Positions 8,216 to 17,225 are shown, numbered from the stretch's first letter. The stretch is 64,000 nt of DNA from Acidiphilium sp. C61 (GCF_902712915.1 NZ_CACTIA010000005.1:2454501-2518500); one strand, 5' to 3'. Program-made: numbers and translations. Notes: generated by a model not told the origin, from the sequence alone.

Positions 8216-8864
8216 CCAGTTCGCGCAGCGGGCGGGCGGGGTTGCCCATTACCCGCGCGCCGGGCGGCACCGGCCTCGTGATCACCGAGCCGGCGGCGAT
8301 GAAGGCGCCGTCGCCGATCCGCAGCGGACGTGCCGCGTTGCCATGCACGATGCTGGTGCCGATGCCGATGAAGACGTCGCTGCCGATCTCGACCCAGCCG
8401 GCGATGCGCGCGGAGCAGATGGTGGTGTAGTCGCCGATCGTGGTCTCGTGGCCGATGCAGCTCAGCGGCTGGATCTGGACGTGCCGGCCGATCCGCACGC
8501 CGGGGCCGACATAGCAGCCGCCGCCGATGAAGCTGCCCTCGCCGGCGACGAGGTCGCGGGCGAGGGAGGGCCATGCGCCGATCAGCCAGGCGAACCGCCC
8601 GCCCGCCGCCTCGATCCGGGCGACCAGGCGGCGGCGATGCGCCGGGGTGCCGATGGTCACGTTCACCGGCACGTCGCGAAACGAGCGCTGCCAGGTCTCG
8701 AAATCGATCACCGGCAGGCCGCCGAGCGTGGCGGGCCGGGTTTCGGGATTGTCGTCGATATAGGCGATGACGCGCAGGTCGCGGTCGGCGAGGATCTGCT
8801 CGACCTCCTCGCGGACGGCGGCGGCGTGGCCGGTGGCGCCGTAGAGGATGACCGGGTTACTCAT
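8196..8864 (-). CDS. NeuD/PglD-type sugar O- or N-acyltransferase
   Basis: Acyltransferase of the left-handed beta-helix (hexapeptide repeat) family, 222 residues. The N-terminal Rossmann-like domain begins [11 protein letters not shown] and is typical of sialic-acid O-acetyltransferase NeuD and PglD. Hexapeptide turns run from about residue 95 to 205 (for example [15 protein letters not shown]), ending with the V-M-G-N-P-A-R-P motif. The ATG at 8864 overlaps the end of the DegT-type aminotransferase by 8 bases, so the pair is translationally coupled. Together they are expected to aminate and then acylate a nucleotide sugar for a surface glycan. The exact sugar is not determinable. Confidence 0.88.
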   Translation of the reverse strand: MSNPVILYGATGHAAAVREEVEQILADRDLRVIAYIDDNPETRPATLGGLPVIDFETWQRSFRDVPVNVTIGTPAHRRRLVARIEAAGGRFAWLIGAWPSLARDLVAGEGSFIGGGCYVGPGVRIGRHVQIQPLSCIGHETTIGDYTTICSARIAGWVEIGSDVFIGIGTSIVHGNAARPLRIGDGAFIAAGSVITRPVPPGARVMGNPARPLRELARRNGG

Positions 8865-9978
8865 GGGCGTCTCCCGTGGCGAGGGCGCGCAGGATGCGCG
8901 CGATGTCCGCCGCGCCGATATCCTCGGCGATCGGCAGGCCGAGGATCCGCGCGGCGAGGCGCTCGGTCTCGGGCAGGGGTGCTGCGCCGTGGGCGCGGAA
9001 ATACGATTCGGCCTGCACGCCGAGACCATACCACCGCCGGGTCTCGATCCCGGCGGCGGCGAGCGCGGCCGCCACCGCGTCCGCCTCGGCGCGGGTGTCC
9101 GCCCGGAACAGCGCGTAGCAGGAGGCGATCTCCGGCGGCAGGATCAGCCTGTCGGCCAGGCCATGGGCGGCGGCGGCGGCGCGGTAGTCGGCGGCGACGC
9201 GGCGGCGCGCGGCGATCCGCCGGTCGAGCCCGTCGAGCCAGGCGAGGCCGATCGCGGCGTGGTATTCGCTGAGCTTGCCGTTGAACCCGGCGGTGCGGCT
9301 CTCGCGCGTGTAGATCATGCCGAAATTCATCGCCTGTGCGGCGCGGACCAGCCCCTCGCGGTCGGCCCAGAGCACGGCGCCGCCCTCGCCGGTGCTGAAG
9401 GATTTGGTGGCGTGGAAGCTCAGCGCGACCGGCACCGCGCCCACCGCCGCACCGGGGGCGGCCAGCGCCGCCTCGAAGGAGGCGGCGGCGTCGATCACCA
9501 CCGGGATGCCGGTGCGCGCCTGGAAGGCGGACCAGTCGTCCTGCAGGGGCATTTCGCCGAAGGGGGCCACCGGCAGCACCAGGCCGAGGTGCTCGGTGTG
9601 CAGGCCGGGCGGCAGGTCGTCCGGCCGCAGCCGCCAGCTCGCCGGCGCGAGGTCGCAGAACAGCGGTTCGTAGCCGGCGGCCAGGGCGGCGAAGGCGGTT
9701 GCCACGAAGGTGTAGCCGGGGATCAGCGCGAGGGTGCGGCCGCCGCGCGGGCGGCCGGCATGGGCGAGGATCGCCGCTTGCAGCGCCGCGGTGCCGGAGG
9801 CGGCGGTGACCAGCGTCTCCGCCCGGCCGGCCAGCAGCAGGGCGAGCCGCGATTCAAGCTGTTCGTTCAGCGTCCCGCGATTGGTGTAGATCCGGCTGGC
9901 GTCGAGCCCGGCGAGATAGGGCAGGAGGGACTCGACCGGCGGCAGGACGGGCCTGTAGACAGGCAGCGTGGTTTTCAA
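8857..9978 (-). CDS. DegT/DnrJ/EryC1/StrS family aminotransferase
   Basis: PLP-dependent sugar aminotransferase, 373 residues. The Schiff-base lysine is K192 in S-F-H-A-T-K-S-F-S-T-G-E-G-G, the diagnostic motif of the family. Upstream features include A-A-S-G-T-A-A-L-Q-A near residue 60 and the V-V-I-D-A-A-A-S-F-E block (aspartate contacting PLP nitrogen). The family acts on keto-sugar nucleotides during lipopolysaccharide or capsule sugar synthesis. It is first in a leftward pair with the NeuD-like acyltransferase and divergent from a glycosyltransferase, with only 51 AT-rich bases between them. The dehydratase that would make the keto-sugar is not in this window. Confidence 0.92.
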   Translation of the reverse strand: MKTTLPVYRPVLPPVESLLPYLAGLDASRIYTNRGTLNEQLESRLALLLAGRAETLVTAASGTAALQAAILAHAGRPRGGRTLALIPGYTFVATAFAALAAGYEPLFCDLAPASWRLRPDDLPPGLHTEHLGLVLPVAPFGEMPLQDDWSAFQARTGIPVVIDAAASFEAALAAPGAAVGAVPVALSFHATKSFSTGEGGAVLWADREGLVRAAQAMNFGMIYTRESRTAGFNGKLSEYHAAIGLAWLDGLDRRIAARRRVAADYRAAAAAHGLADRLILPPEIASCYALFRADTRAEADAVAAALAAAGIETRRWYGLGVQAESYFRAHGAAPLPETERLAARILGLPIAEDIGAADIARILRALATGDAHE

Positions 9979-10029
9979 AATGCGTCTCTGTTTTCAAAAC
10001 AATCAATTTGTCAAAAATGGTCACATTCA

Positions 10030-11151
10030 ATGTATAAGGTTTTCGTATCGTCCCGCAATCGTCCTCTCTATCTGTGGGCCTGTCTGGACAGTTTCTACCG
10101 GCTGACCCGGAGTGCGGCGGCGGTGACGCTGATCGATTCCGCTTCCGATGACATGCTGGTGCGCGAGGTGGTGCGCGGCTTCGAGCGGCGCGGCCTGCTG
10201 CGCGAGGTCGTTTGGCTGGAGACCAACGAGATCGGCGGCGTGATCGGCGAGATCGCGAAGCGGCTGACGCCGGAGGACGAGCTGTTCGGCTTCGTCGAGG
10301 CAGACACCGTGATCCTGCCCGGCGCCTTCGAGTGCTGGCTCGGCCACATGACCTGGCTGATGCGCGAAGATCCGGGGCTGGCGATGCTCGGCTCCAGCGT
10401 CGATACCGGGGATTTCGTCGATCCCGTGCAGGCGCTGCGGCTGGAGCCGGACCGGCCGCCGCAGGAGGTCGGCGACATGATCTATTACGGCGATCCGGGC
10501 CGGCGGGACCATCGGCCGGACACGCCGGAGCAGCTGGTGTTCGCGCCGCACAACCCGCCCGGCCGGCTGCTGGTGCTGCGCCGGGAGGCGATCCTGCGGG
10601 CCGGCCATGCCAGTGATTCGGACCTGCACGACAATCTGCGCGCGCTCGGCTACCGCACCGGGATCAGCACCAGGGTGAGGCACCGCCATCTCTCGCTGCT
10701 GAACATCTTCGATTATCCGCGCTACAACATGACGGCGCGGCACGACTACATGCGCGGCGCCACCTATCGCGGGCAGGCGGAGGCGCGCGGCTTCTCGCGC
10801 GCGGCGGCATCGTGGACGCGGGAGCCGGACATCCACCTGCTCACCGGGCGGGGGCGGATCGAGCCCGAGATCGACGGGCCGTGGTACCGGTTCCGGCTGG
10901 CGGAGGCGGACGGGCCGGTCTGGCTGGCGTCGCGGCGGGGTTTCGCGCTCGACACCGCCGACCAGCGCCCGCTCGGCATCGCGATCGACCGGCTGCTGCT
11001 CGACGGCGAGGACATGCTGCGCAGCACGGCGCTGGCGGCGGGCTGGTACGCGCCCGAGGACGGGTGGCGCTGGACCGCCGGGCGGGCGGAATTGCCGCCG
11101 GCGCGGGAGGTGGCGCTGCGGCTGACCGGGGTGGTCGACTACGAGGCCTGA
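10030..11151 (+). CDS. Glycosyltransferase-like protein (GT2-type fold)
   Basis: A 373-residue protein opening with Y-K-V-F-V-S-S-R-N-R-P-L-Y-L-W-A-C-L-D-S-F, a GT-A type N terminus. Then come L-I-D-S-A-S-D-D and, at about residue 95, F-G-F-V-E-A-D-T, a plausible metal-binding acidic motif. The catalytic domain occupies about 1-260. The C-terminal 110 residues are a beta-rich domain (W-Y-R-F-R-L, then L-L-L-D-G-E-D-M-L) I do not recognise. The ATG at 10030 fits an AT-rich leader and is preferred over the much longer in-frame extension, which runs antisense through the aminotransferase. It probably works with the divergent aminotransferase/acyltransferase pair on a surface glycan. Confidence 0.78.
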   Translation: MYKVFVSSRNRPLYLWACLDSFYRLTRSAAAVTLIDSASDDMLVREVVRGFERRGLLREVVWLETNEIGGVIGEIAKRLTPEDELFGFVEADTVILPGAFECWLGHMTWLMREDPGLAMLGSSVDTGDFVDPVQALRLEPDRPPQEVGDMIYYGDPGRRDHRPDTPEQLVFAPHNPPGRLLVLRREAILRAGHASDSDLHDNLRALGYRTGISTRVRHRHLSLLNIFDYPRYNMTARHDYMRGATYRGQAEARGFSRAAASWTREPDIHLLTGRGRIEPEIDGPWYRFRLAEADGPVWLASRRGFALDTADQRPLGIAIDRLLLDGEDMLRSTALAAGWYAPEDGWRWTAGRAELPPAREVALRLTGVVDYEA

Positions 11152-11169
11152 GCGGCGCCGGCCGCCGCT

Positions 11170-11208
11170 TCAGGCGTGCAGGTCAGGCGTCCGATTCAGG
11201 CGTCCGGT
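11170..11208. repeat. 13-bp tandem repeat containing the helicase stop codon, 3 copies
   Basis: Three units beginning TCAGGCGT at 11170, 11183 and 11196. The TCA of the third is the actual stop codon (TGA on the minus strand) of the helicase gene, and the other two lie downstream. The period is not a multiple of three. Confidence 0.8.
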
Positions 11209-13124
11209 TTCGCTCGCGGCTTCGCGCCCGGTTTCGCACCGGGTTTCGCGCCCGGTTTGGCATGCGGTTTGGCATACGGGTTGGCATGCGGTTTCGCTCC
11301 GGCCTTGAACGCTGCCTTGCCGGCCACCTTGCCTGCCACCTTCTCCCTTGGCTTGTCCCTTGGCTTGTCCCACGGTTTTTTGGCTTGCGCGCCATCGGCG
11401 TCGGCGTCGGGTCTTGTGTCGGGTCTGGCGCGCGGTTTGGCGCCCGGCTTGAAGCCGCCCCTTCCGGCGGGGCGGAAGCCGGGCCGCGCCGGCGGGCGGC
11501 CGGGCTGCGTCGCGGGGGCGGCGTCGGCCGGCTCGATCGCAAGGTCGGGGCTGGCGCCGGCATCGAGGGCGGCGGCGAAGGTGCCCGCGCAGTCGGCCGC
11601 GATCTCGAACTTGGTTTCGCGATCGAAGATCCGGATCGCGCCGATATCGCGCCGGGTCAGCCCGCCGATCCGGCAGAGCAGGGGCAGCAGCCATTTCGGG
11701 TCGGCGCGGCCCTGGCGGCCGATCGCGGCGCGGAACCAGACCATGTCCCGCCCATCCCGCTCCTGCCCATCGGGATCGTTGCCGAACCGGGCGCGGGCGG
11801 GGCGCGGGGCTTCCGCCGGCTGCACGGTGATGTCCTCCGGCGCCGGCAGGCGGGCGCGGTAGAGCCGGATCAGCGCCGCCGCCACGGCCTGCGGCGCGTG
11901 GGCGGCGAGCAATTCGCCGGCGAGGGCGATGTCGTCGTCCAGCGGGGCTTCGGTGAGCAGCGGGTCGGCGAGCAGGCGGGCCTGGTCGCCGGCGCGGATC
12001 GCCTCGGCCGAGGGCGGGTCGTCCCAGATCGCCTTGATGCCGGCCGAGGCCAGCAGCGCCTCCGCCCGCCGCCGCCGCGGCGAGGGCACCAGCAGCAGGC
12101 ACAGCCCCTTGCGCCCGGCGCGGCCGGTGCGGCCGCTGCGATGCAGCAGGGTCGCCTTGTCGGTCGGCAGGTCGGCATGGATGACGAGGTCGAGATTCGG
12201 CAAATCGAGCCCGCGGGCGGCGACGTCGGTCGCGATGCAGACCCGGGCGCGGCCATCGCGCAGGGATTGCAGGGCGGCGTTGCGCTCGGTCTGGCTCAGC
12301 TCGCCGGACAGGGCGACGGCGGCGAAACCGCGCTCCTGCAGGCTTCCGAACAGCCGGCGCACCGCCTCGCGCGTGGCGCAGAAGACGAGGCAGGGGCCGC
12401 GATCGTGGAAGCGCAGCAGGTTCACCAGCCCGTGCTCGATCTCGTCGACGGCGATGCGGATGCCGCGATATTCGATGTCGGCATGCGGCTGGTTGCGCTG
12501 CTGGGTGTCGATCCGCAGGGCATCGCGCTGGTATTGCCGGGCGAGGGCGGCGATCTCGCGCGCGATGGTGGCGGAGAAGAGCAGGGTGCGGCGCTCGGCC
12601 GGGGCGGCGCCGAGAATGGCGTCCAGCTCCTCGCGGAAGCCGAGATCGAGCATCTCGTCCGCCTCGTCGAGCACCGCGACGCGCAGCGCCGACAGGTCGA
12701 GCGCGCGGCGGTTCAGATGGTCCTGCAGGCGGCCCGGCGTGCCGACGACGATGTGGCAGCCGGCGGCGAGCGCGCGCTGCTCGCGCCGCGGGTCCATCCC
12801 GCCGACACAGGCGACGACGCGGACTCCGGCATGGGCGTAGAGCCAGGACAGCTCGGCATGGACTTGCAGGGCAAGCTCGCGGGTGGGGGCGATCACCAGC
12901 GCCAGCGGGGCGGCGGCCGGGGGCAGGTGGTCGTCGTCCAGGATCGTGGCGGCGAAGGCGAGGCCGTAGGCGACGGTCTTGCCGGAGCCGGTCTGCGCCG
13001 AGACCAGCAGGTCGCGCGCCTCGGCCTCGGGTTCCAGCACGGCGCTCTGCACCGCGGTGGGTTCGGCATAGCCCCGCTCGGCGAGGGCCTGAAGCAGGGC
13101 GGGGGTCTCGATGTAAAAGGGCAT
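11196..13124 (-). CDS. DEAD-box ATP-dependent RNA helicase with long basic repeat tail
   Basis: RNA helicase, 642 residues, related to DeaD/CsdA. Motifs in order: Walker A A-Q-T-G-S-G-K-T (about 43-50), P-T-R-E-L-A, T-P-G-R-L, DEAD (about 155), S-A-T, and in the second RecA domain A-T-D-V-A-A-R-G-L-D and H-R-S-G-R-T-G-R-A-G. A DbpA/CsdA-type RNA-binding domain follows around 460-545 (W-F-R-A-A-I-G-R-Q-G, then I-G-A-I-R-I-F-D). The last 100 residues are a Lys/Arg/Pro-rich low-complexity tail dominated by G-A-K-P and repeated A-K-P-H-A-K-P units, as in ribosome- or cold-shock-associated helicases. The role in rRNA or mRNA unwinding is inferred from family. Confidence 0.95.
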   Translation of the reverse strand: MPFYIETPALLQALAERGYAEPTAVQSAVLEPEAEARDLLVSAQTGSGKTVAYGLAFAATILDDDHLPPAAAPLALVIAPTRELALQVHAELSWLYAHAGVRVVACVGGMDPRREQRALAAGCHIVVGTPGRLQDHLNRRALDLSALRVAVLDEADEMLDLGFREELDAILGAAPAERRTLLFSATIAREIAALARQYQRDALRIDTQQRNQPHADIEYRGIRIAVDEIEHGLVNLLRFHDRGPCLVFCATREAVRRLFGSLQERGFAAVALSGELSQTERNAALQSLRDGRARVCIATDVAARGLDLPNLDLVIHADLPTDKATLLHRSGRTGRAGRKGLCLLLVPSPRRRRAEALLASAGIKAIWDDPPSAEAIRAGDQARLLADPLLTEAPLDDDIALAGELLAAHAPQAVAAALIRLYRARLPAPEDITVQPAEAPRPARARFGNDPDGQERDGRDMVWFRAAIGRQGRADPKWLLPLLCRIGGLTRRDIGAIRIFDRETKFEIAADCAGTFAAALDAGASPDLAIEPADAAPATQPGRPPARPGFRPAGRGGFKPGAKPRARPDTRPDADADGAQAKKPWDKPRDKPREKVAGKVAGKAAFKAGAKPHANPYAKPHAKPGAKPGAKPGAKPRAKPDA

Positions 13125-13238
13125 GGCGGCTCATAGGGCATCGGGGCTCCGGATGAAACATCCGGGCGGGCAGGGATGCAATGCGCGGCGGAGGGGATGG
13201 CTTCTTGCCGGCGGCGTGCGGCGCCACATCTATCCTGC

Positions 13239-14312
13239 ATGGCCGACGTGTTCATCAACCGGATCGGCACCGCGGTGCCGGCGCATGACATCCACCGCGA
13301 TTTCACCGCCTATGCGGCGCGGCGTCTCGAACCGCGGGCGGCCGCGCTGTTCGCCCGGATGGCGGGGCGCGCCGGGATCGAGCATCGCCATTCCGTGCTG
13401 GCGCCGGGCGCGCTCGCCACCGGCGGGGCGGATGCGCAGGAGTTCTACCGCCCCGGCGGTTTTCCCGACACCGCGGCGCGGATGGCGGTTTTCGAGCGCG
13501 AGGCGACGGCGCTGGCGCTGCGGGCGGTGGCGGATGCCGCGATCGACCCGGCCGCGATCACGCATCTGATCGTCGCCTCCTGCACCGGCTTCGCCGCGCC
13601 GGGGCTCGACCTGCATCTCGCCGCAAGGCTCGGGCTGCGGGCGGATCTCCAGCGCACGCTGGTGGGGTTCATGGGCTGTTCGGCGGCGGTGCCGGCGCTG
13701 CGGCTGGCGCGGCAGACGGTGCTCGCCGAGCCCGGGGCGGTGGTGCTGGTGGTCAATCTCGAACTCTGCACGCTGCATTTGCAGGAGACCGCCGATCTGG
13801 AAACCGCGCTCACCTTCCTGCTGTTCGGCGATGGCTGCGCCGCCGCCGTGGTGAGCGGCGCGCCGCAGGGCCTCGCACTGCACGATTTCCGCTCGGCCAC
13901 CATTCCCGACACTGCCGAGCTGATCACCTGGCGGATCGGGGCGCAGGGGTTCCTGATGCACCTCGCCGGCGCGGTGCCGGCCGCGATCGCCGCCGCCTTG
14001 CGCGCGGCGCGGGAGGGGCGGGACGCGGCGGGGCTGCTGCGCGGCGACGCGATCGACGCGATCGGGGACTGGGCGGTGCATGCCGGCGGGCGCAGCGTGC
14101 TCGACGCGGTGGAGGCCGGGCTCGGCCTGCCGGGCGAGGCGCTCGCCGCCTCGCGCGCGGTGCTGGCGGCGCATGGCAACATGTCCTCGGCGACGGTGCT
14201 GTTCGTGCTGCGCCGGCTGCTCGATGCCGGCGGGCCGGCCGGGCGGCGCGGCATGGCGATGGCGTTCGGCCCCGGCATGGTCGCCGAGACGTTCAGGTTT
14301 TCGAGAGTGTGA
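13239..14312 (+). CDS. Type III polyketide synthase (chalcone/stilbene synthase family)
   Basis: Homodimeric ketosynthase that extends a CoA-bound starter with malonyl-CoA; 357 residues. The catalytic triad is intact: C147 (M-G-C-S-A-A), H281 (W-A-V-H-A-G-G) and N314 (H-G-N-M-S-S). The G-F-G loop appears as F-G-P-G near the C terminus. The start at 13239 (M-A-D-V-F-I-N-R-I-G-T-A-V-P) matches family N termini. It is the first gene of a three-gene unit: the methyltransferase starts 8 bases after its stop, and an FAD reductase overlaps that. Product class (alkylpyrone, alkylresorcinol or an aromatic such as flaviolin) cannot be told from sequence. Confidence 0.93.
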   Translation: MADVFINRIGTAVPAHDIHRDFTAYAARRLEPRAAALFARMAGRAGIEHRHSVLAPGALATGGADAQEFYRPGGFPDTAARMAVFEREATALALRAVADAAIDPAAITHLIVASCTGFAAPGLDLHLAARLGLRADLQRTLVGFMGCSAAVPALRLARQTVLAEPGAVVLVVNLELCTLHLQETADLETALTFLLFGDGCAAAVVSGAPQGLALHDFRSATIPDTAELITWRIGAQGFLMHLAGAVPAAIAAALRAAREGRDAAGLLRGDAIDAIGDWAVHAGGRSVLDAVEAGLGLPGEALAASRAVLAAHGNMSSATVLFVLRRLLDAGGPAGRRGMAMAFGPGMVAETFRFSRV

Positions 14313-14319
14313 GGGCGGG

Positions 14320-15021
14320 ATGATCGACCTGTCGCGGCGGCAGATGCTGCCCGAGGTGATGGACGACCCGGAGCTGGACCCGGCGATCTATCGCCGTTGC
14401 CTCGCCGATCTCGCGCGGGTGAACCGGGTGACGATGACGCATCGCGCCACCCTCGCCTGGCTCGACCGCGCGCTGCGCGCCGGGCCGGGAGGCCGGACAT
14501 TCACGCTGCTCGACCTCGCCTCGGGGCATGGCGACAAGCTGCGCGCGATCGCCGCCCTCGCGGCGCGGCGGGGCTGGCGGGCCGAGCTGATCGGCGTCGA
14601 TCTCAACCCGCGGGCGACCGCGGCGGCGATGGCGGCAACGCCGCCGGACGCGCCGATCCGCTACGTCACCGCCGATGCGCTGCGCTACACCCCGCCGACG
14701 CCGCCGGATTTCATCGTCAGCAGCCAGTTCACCCATCACCTTGCCGATGCAGAGGTGATCGAGCTGCTCGGGCGGGTCGCGGCGATGGCGCGGCAGGGCT
14801 GGCTGATCGCCGACCTGCACCGCCATGCCGTGCCGTATTACGGGTTCCGCTGGCTGGCGCGGCTCGCGGGGTGGCACGAGATCGTCCGCCGCGACGGCAC
14901 CGCCTCGATCGCCCGCGGCTTCACCCGGCGGGACTGGCAGGCCTGCCTCGACGCCGCCGGGGTCAGGGCGCGCATCGACTGGACGCTGCCGTTCCGCCAT
15001 CTCGTCTCCTCGCTGCCGTGA
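14320..15021 (+). CDS. SAM-dependent methyltransferase in the type III PKS operon
   Basis: Class I SAM methyltransferase, 233 residues. The SAM-binding motif I is L-L-D-L-A-S-G-H-G-D at about residues 64-73, with the acidic end of strand 2 in G-V-D-L-N-P. A hydrophobic post-motif F-I-V-S-S-Q-F-T-H-H-L and a conserved R-W-L-A-R-L-A-G-W-H-E segment follow. The start codon lies 8 bases after the polyketide synthase stop. It most likely methylates the polyketide ring or a hydroxyl of the product; the position is unknown. Its TGA overlaps the GTG start of the next gene. Confidence 0.9.
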   Translation: MIDLSRRQMLPEVMDDPELDPAIYRRCLADLARVNRVTMTHRATLAWLDRALRAGPGGRTFTLLDLASGHGDKLRAIAALAARRGWRAELIGVDLNPRATAAAMAATPPDAPIRYVTADALRYTPPTPPDFIVSSQFTHHLADAEVIELLGRVAAMARQGWLIADLHRHAVPYYGFRWLARLAGWHEIVRRDGTASIARGFTRRDWQACLDAAGVRARIDWTLPFRHLVSSLP

Positions 15022-16133
15022 GCCGGGCGGCGCCGGTGCTGGTGGCCGGCGGCGGGCTGGCCGGGGCCGCCGCCGCCTGCGCCCTGGCCGGGGCCGGTGT
15101 GGCGGTGACGCTGGTCGAGCGGGCTTCGGCGCCGGTTCACAAGATTTGCGGCGAGTTTCTCAGCATCGAGGCGCAGGAGATGCTCGCTTCCCTCGGCATC
15201 GATGCGGCGGCGCTGGGCGGGCACCCGATCGGGCGGGTGCGGCTGCTCCGGCGCGGGCGCGAGGTGACGGCGCGGCTGCCCTTCACCGCGCTCGGCCTGA
15301 CCCGCAGGACGCTCGACGCCGCCTTGCTCGCCCATGCCGAGGCGCGCGGGGCGCGGGTGCTGCGCGGGGTCGCGGTGCGGCGGCTGGATGCGGGGCAGGG
15401 GCGGCTCGGCCTCGATCTCGGCGACGGGCGGCGGCTGGAGAGCGACAGGCTGCTGCTCGCCACCGGCAAGCACGATCTGCGCGGCGCCGGGCGCGCGGTG
15501 CGGGCGGCGGGCGATCTGGTCGGGTTCAAGACCTATTTCGCGCTGGCGCCGGCGCAGCGCGCGGCGCTGGAGTGGCATGTCGAGCTGCATCTGCTCGATC
15601 GCGGCTATGCCGGGCTGCAACTGGTCGAGGGCGGGTGGGCCAATCTGTGCCTGCTGGTGCGGCGCGACCGGCTGGCCGAGGCGGGCGGCGGGTTCGCGCC
15701 CCTGCTGGCGGCGCTGTGCGGCGAGGCGGCGACGCTGGCCACCCGGCTCGACGGGGCGAAACCGCTGCTCGACCAGCCGCTCGGCATCGCCCGCGTGCCC
15801 TATGGCTTCCTGCACCGGCCGCGGCGGGACGATCCGGCGGGGCTGTTCCGCCTCGGCGACCAGGCCGGGGTGATTCATTCGTTTACCGGCGATGGCATGG
15901 CGATGGCGCTGCACGGGGCGCGGCGCGCCGCCGCCGCGGTGCTGGAGGGGCAGGACGCCGCGACCTATCACCGCCGCCTCGCCGGCGAGCTTGCCGGGCA
16001 GATCCGCCTCGCCTCGCTGCTCTACCGCGCGCAGCGCCCGGCGATCGGCCAGCGTCTGCTCTTCGCCGCCCTTGCCCGCGCGCCGGCCGGGCTTGGGCCG
16101 CTGGTGCGGCTGACCCGGGTGCGGGCGCGGTGA
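15018..16133 (+). CDS. FAD-dependent oxidoreductase, geranylgeranyl-reductase-like, in the PKS operon
   Basis: Flavoprotein oxidoreductase or monooxygenase, 371 residues. The N-terminal dinucleotide-binding motif G-G-G-L-A-G-A-A-A-A is followed by the E-R end of strand 2. Then comes I-C-G-E-F-L-S, close to the C-G-G/E-F-x-S signature of the geranylgeranyl reductase/UbiH-like group, and a G-D-Q-A-G-V-I-H-S-F-T-G-D-G-M FAD-contact motif at about residue 285. The GTG start overlaps the methyltransferase stop (GTGA), a coupled start, and a much longer in-frame extension is rejected. With the type III PKS and methyltransferase it probably oxidises or reduces the polyketide product. Confidence 0.9.
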   Translation: MSRAAPVLVAGGGLAGAAAACALAGAGVAVTLVERASAPVHKICGEFLSIEAQEMLASLGIDAAALGGHPIGRVRLLRRGREVTARLPFTALGLTRRTLDAALLAHAEARGARVLRGVAVRRLDAGQGRLGLDLGDGRRLESDRLLLATGKHDLRGAGRAVRAAGDLVGFKTYFALAPAQRAALEWHVELHLLDRGYAGLQLVEGGWANLCLLVRRDRLAEAGGGFAPLLAALCGEAATLATRLDGAKPLLDQPLGIARVPYGFLHRPRRDDPAGLFRLGDQAGVIHSFTGDGMAMALHGARRAAAAVLEGQDAATYHRRLAGELAGQIRLASLLYRAQRPAIGQRLLFAALARAPAGLGPLVRLTRVRAR

Positions 16134-16248
16134 AAAATGCCGCCACGGCGGCGACGGAAACAGGACACTCGCGCGTGAAAGGGGCTGGATGTCGACCGGA
16201 TGGGCCGGTCGGCGCGGCAATTGGCGCAGGGTGGGCTTCCGTGAGGAT

Positions 16249-16800
16249 ATGACAGACCCGGAAGGCGACCCGGATGAGGCGCTGCTGGCGAGGATCGGCA
16301 TGGGCGAGGAGGCGGCGTTCCGCACGCTGATGGCGCACAAGCTGCCACGGGTGCACGGGCTCGCGCTGCGGCTGCTGCGCGACTCGTCGCTGGCCGACGA
16401 CGTGGCCCAGGAGGTGTTCCTGCGGGTCTGGCGGCAGGCGCGGGCCTGGCGGCCGGGGGCGGCGCGGTTCGACACCTGGATGCACCGCGTCGCGCTCAAT
16501 CTGTGCCTCGACCGGTTGCGGCGGCGGCGGGAAGTTGCCGTCGCCGAGCCGCCGGAACAGGTGGACCCGGCGCCGGGGGCGGATTTCATGCTCGCGCGCG
16601 ATGCCGAGGTGCTGCGCGTGGAGCGCGCGATTGCCGCCCTGCCGGCGCGCCAGCGCGAGGCGCTGGTGATGCAGGTTTATCAGGGATTGTCGAATATCGA
16701 GGCCGCCGCGGCGCTGGGCATCAGCGTCGAGGCGCTGGAAAGCCTGCTTGCCCGCGCCCGCCGCGCCCTGCGCCAACAGCTCGAGGATCTGCGACCATGA
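16249..16800 (+). CDS. ECF RNA polymerase sigma factor
   Basis: Extracytoplasmic-function sigma-70 factor, 183 residues. Region 2 (about 15-85) shows L-A-D-D-V-A-Q-E-V-F-L-R-V-W followed by F-D-T-W-M-H-R-V-A-L-N-L-C-L-D. Region 4 (about 120-175) shows L-P-A-R-Q-R-E-A-L-V and a helix-turn-helix S-N-I-E-A-A-A-A-L-G-I-S. The ATG at 16249 is chosen because GAGGAT lies just upstream; a start 60 bases earlier is possible. It is followed with a 4-base overlap (ATGA) by a small membrane protein and then a metal-sensor-like protein. This is the layout of CnrYXH-type metal-responsive sigma systems. Confidence 0.95.
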   Translation: MTDPEGDPDEALLARIGMGEEAAFRTLMAHKLPRVHGLALRLLRDSSLADDVAQEVFLRVWRQARAWRPGAARFDTWMHRVALNLCLDRLRRRREVAVAEPPEQVDPAPGADFMLARDAEVLRVERAIAALPARQREALVMQVYQGLSNIEAAAALGISVEALESLLARARRALRQQLEDLRP

Positions 16801-17225
16801 CGCCCGACCGCTTCGCCGCCCTTGCCGCCGCCTATGGCGGCGCGATCGACCGCTGGCCCGAGGCCGAGCGCGATGCCGCCCGCGCCTTTCGCGAGGCCGA
16901 TCCGGCGGCTGCGGACGCCATTCTCGCCGCCGAGGCCGTGCTGGATGCGGCGCTGGCGCGCTGGGCGGTGCCGGCGCCGGGGGCGGCGCTGGCCGGGCGG
17001 ATCGCCCGCGATGCCGCGCGGCGGCGGGCCTTGTGGCGGCGCGGCCGGCTCTGGCTCGCCGGGCTCGGCCTTGCCGGCGCGCTGGCCAGCGGCGGGGCGA
17101 TCGGCGCCGTGCTGGTCGCCCGCCTCGTGCCGGCGGGCGGGGCGGCCTGCTCGCAATCCCTCACCGTGCTCGGCGCGCCGGTGCCATCCTGCGGCAATGC
17201 CGCCAACTGGAGTGATACGCTGTGA
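16797..17225 (+). CDS. Small single-pass membrane protein, candidate anti-sigma factor
   Basis: A 142-residue protein with a soluble, Ala/Asp/Glu/Arg-rich N-terminal part of about 80 residues, one transmembrane segment (about 84-108, L-W-L-A-G-L-G-L-A-G-A-L-A), and a short periplasmic tail with two cysteines (A-A-C-S-Q-S and V-P-S-C-G-N). Its overlap with the ECF sigma gene upstream (ATGA) and the sensor gene downstream (GTGA), its size and its topology fit an anti-sigma factor that holds the sigma at the membrane. This role is inferred from position; there is no recognisable zinc-binding anti-sigma motif. Confidence 0.75.
   Translation: MTPDRFAALAAAYGGAIDRWPEAERDAARAFREADPAAADAILAAEAVLDAALARWAVPAPGAALAGRIARDAARRRALWRRGRLWLAGLGLAGALASGGAIGAVLVARLVPAGGAACSQSLTVLGAPVPSCGNAANWSDTL

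Noticed and set aside
8848..10029. The first 394 codons of a 767-codon rightward frame as an N-terminal extension of the glycosyltransferase
   Set aside because: This part is antisense to the DegT aminotransferase; the glycosyltransferase domain begins at the ATG at 10030.
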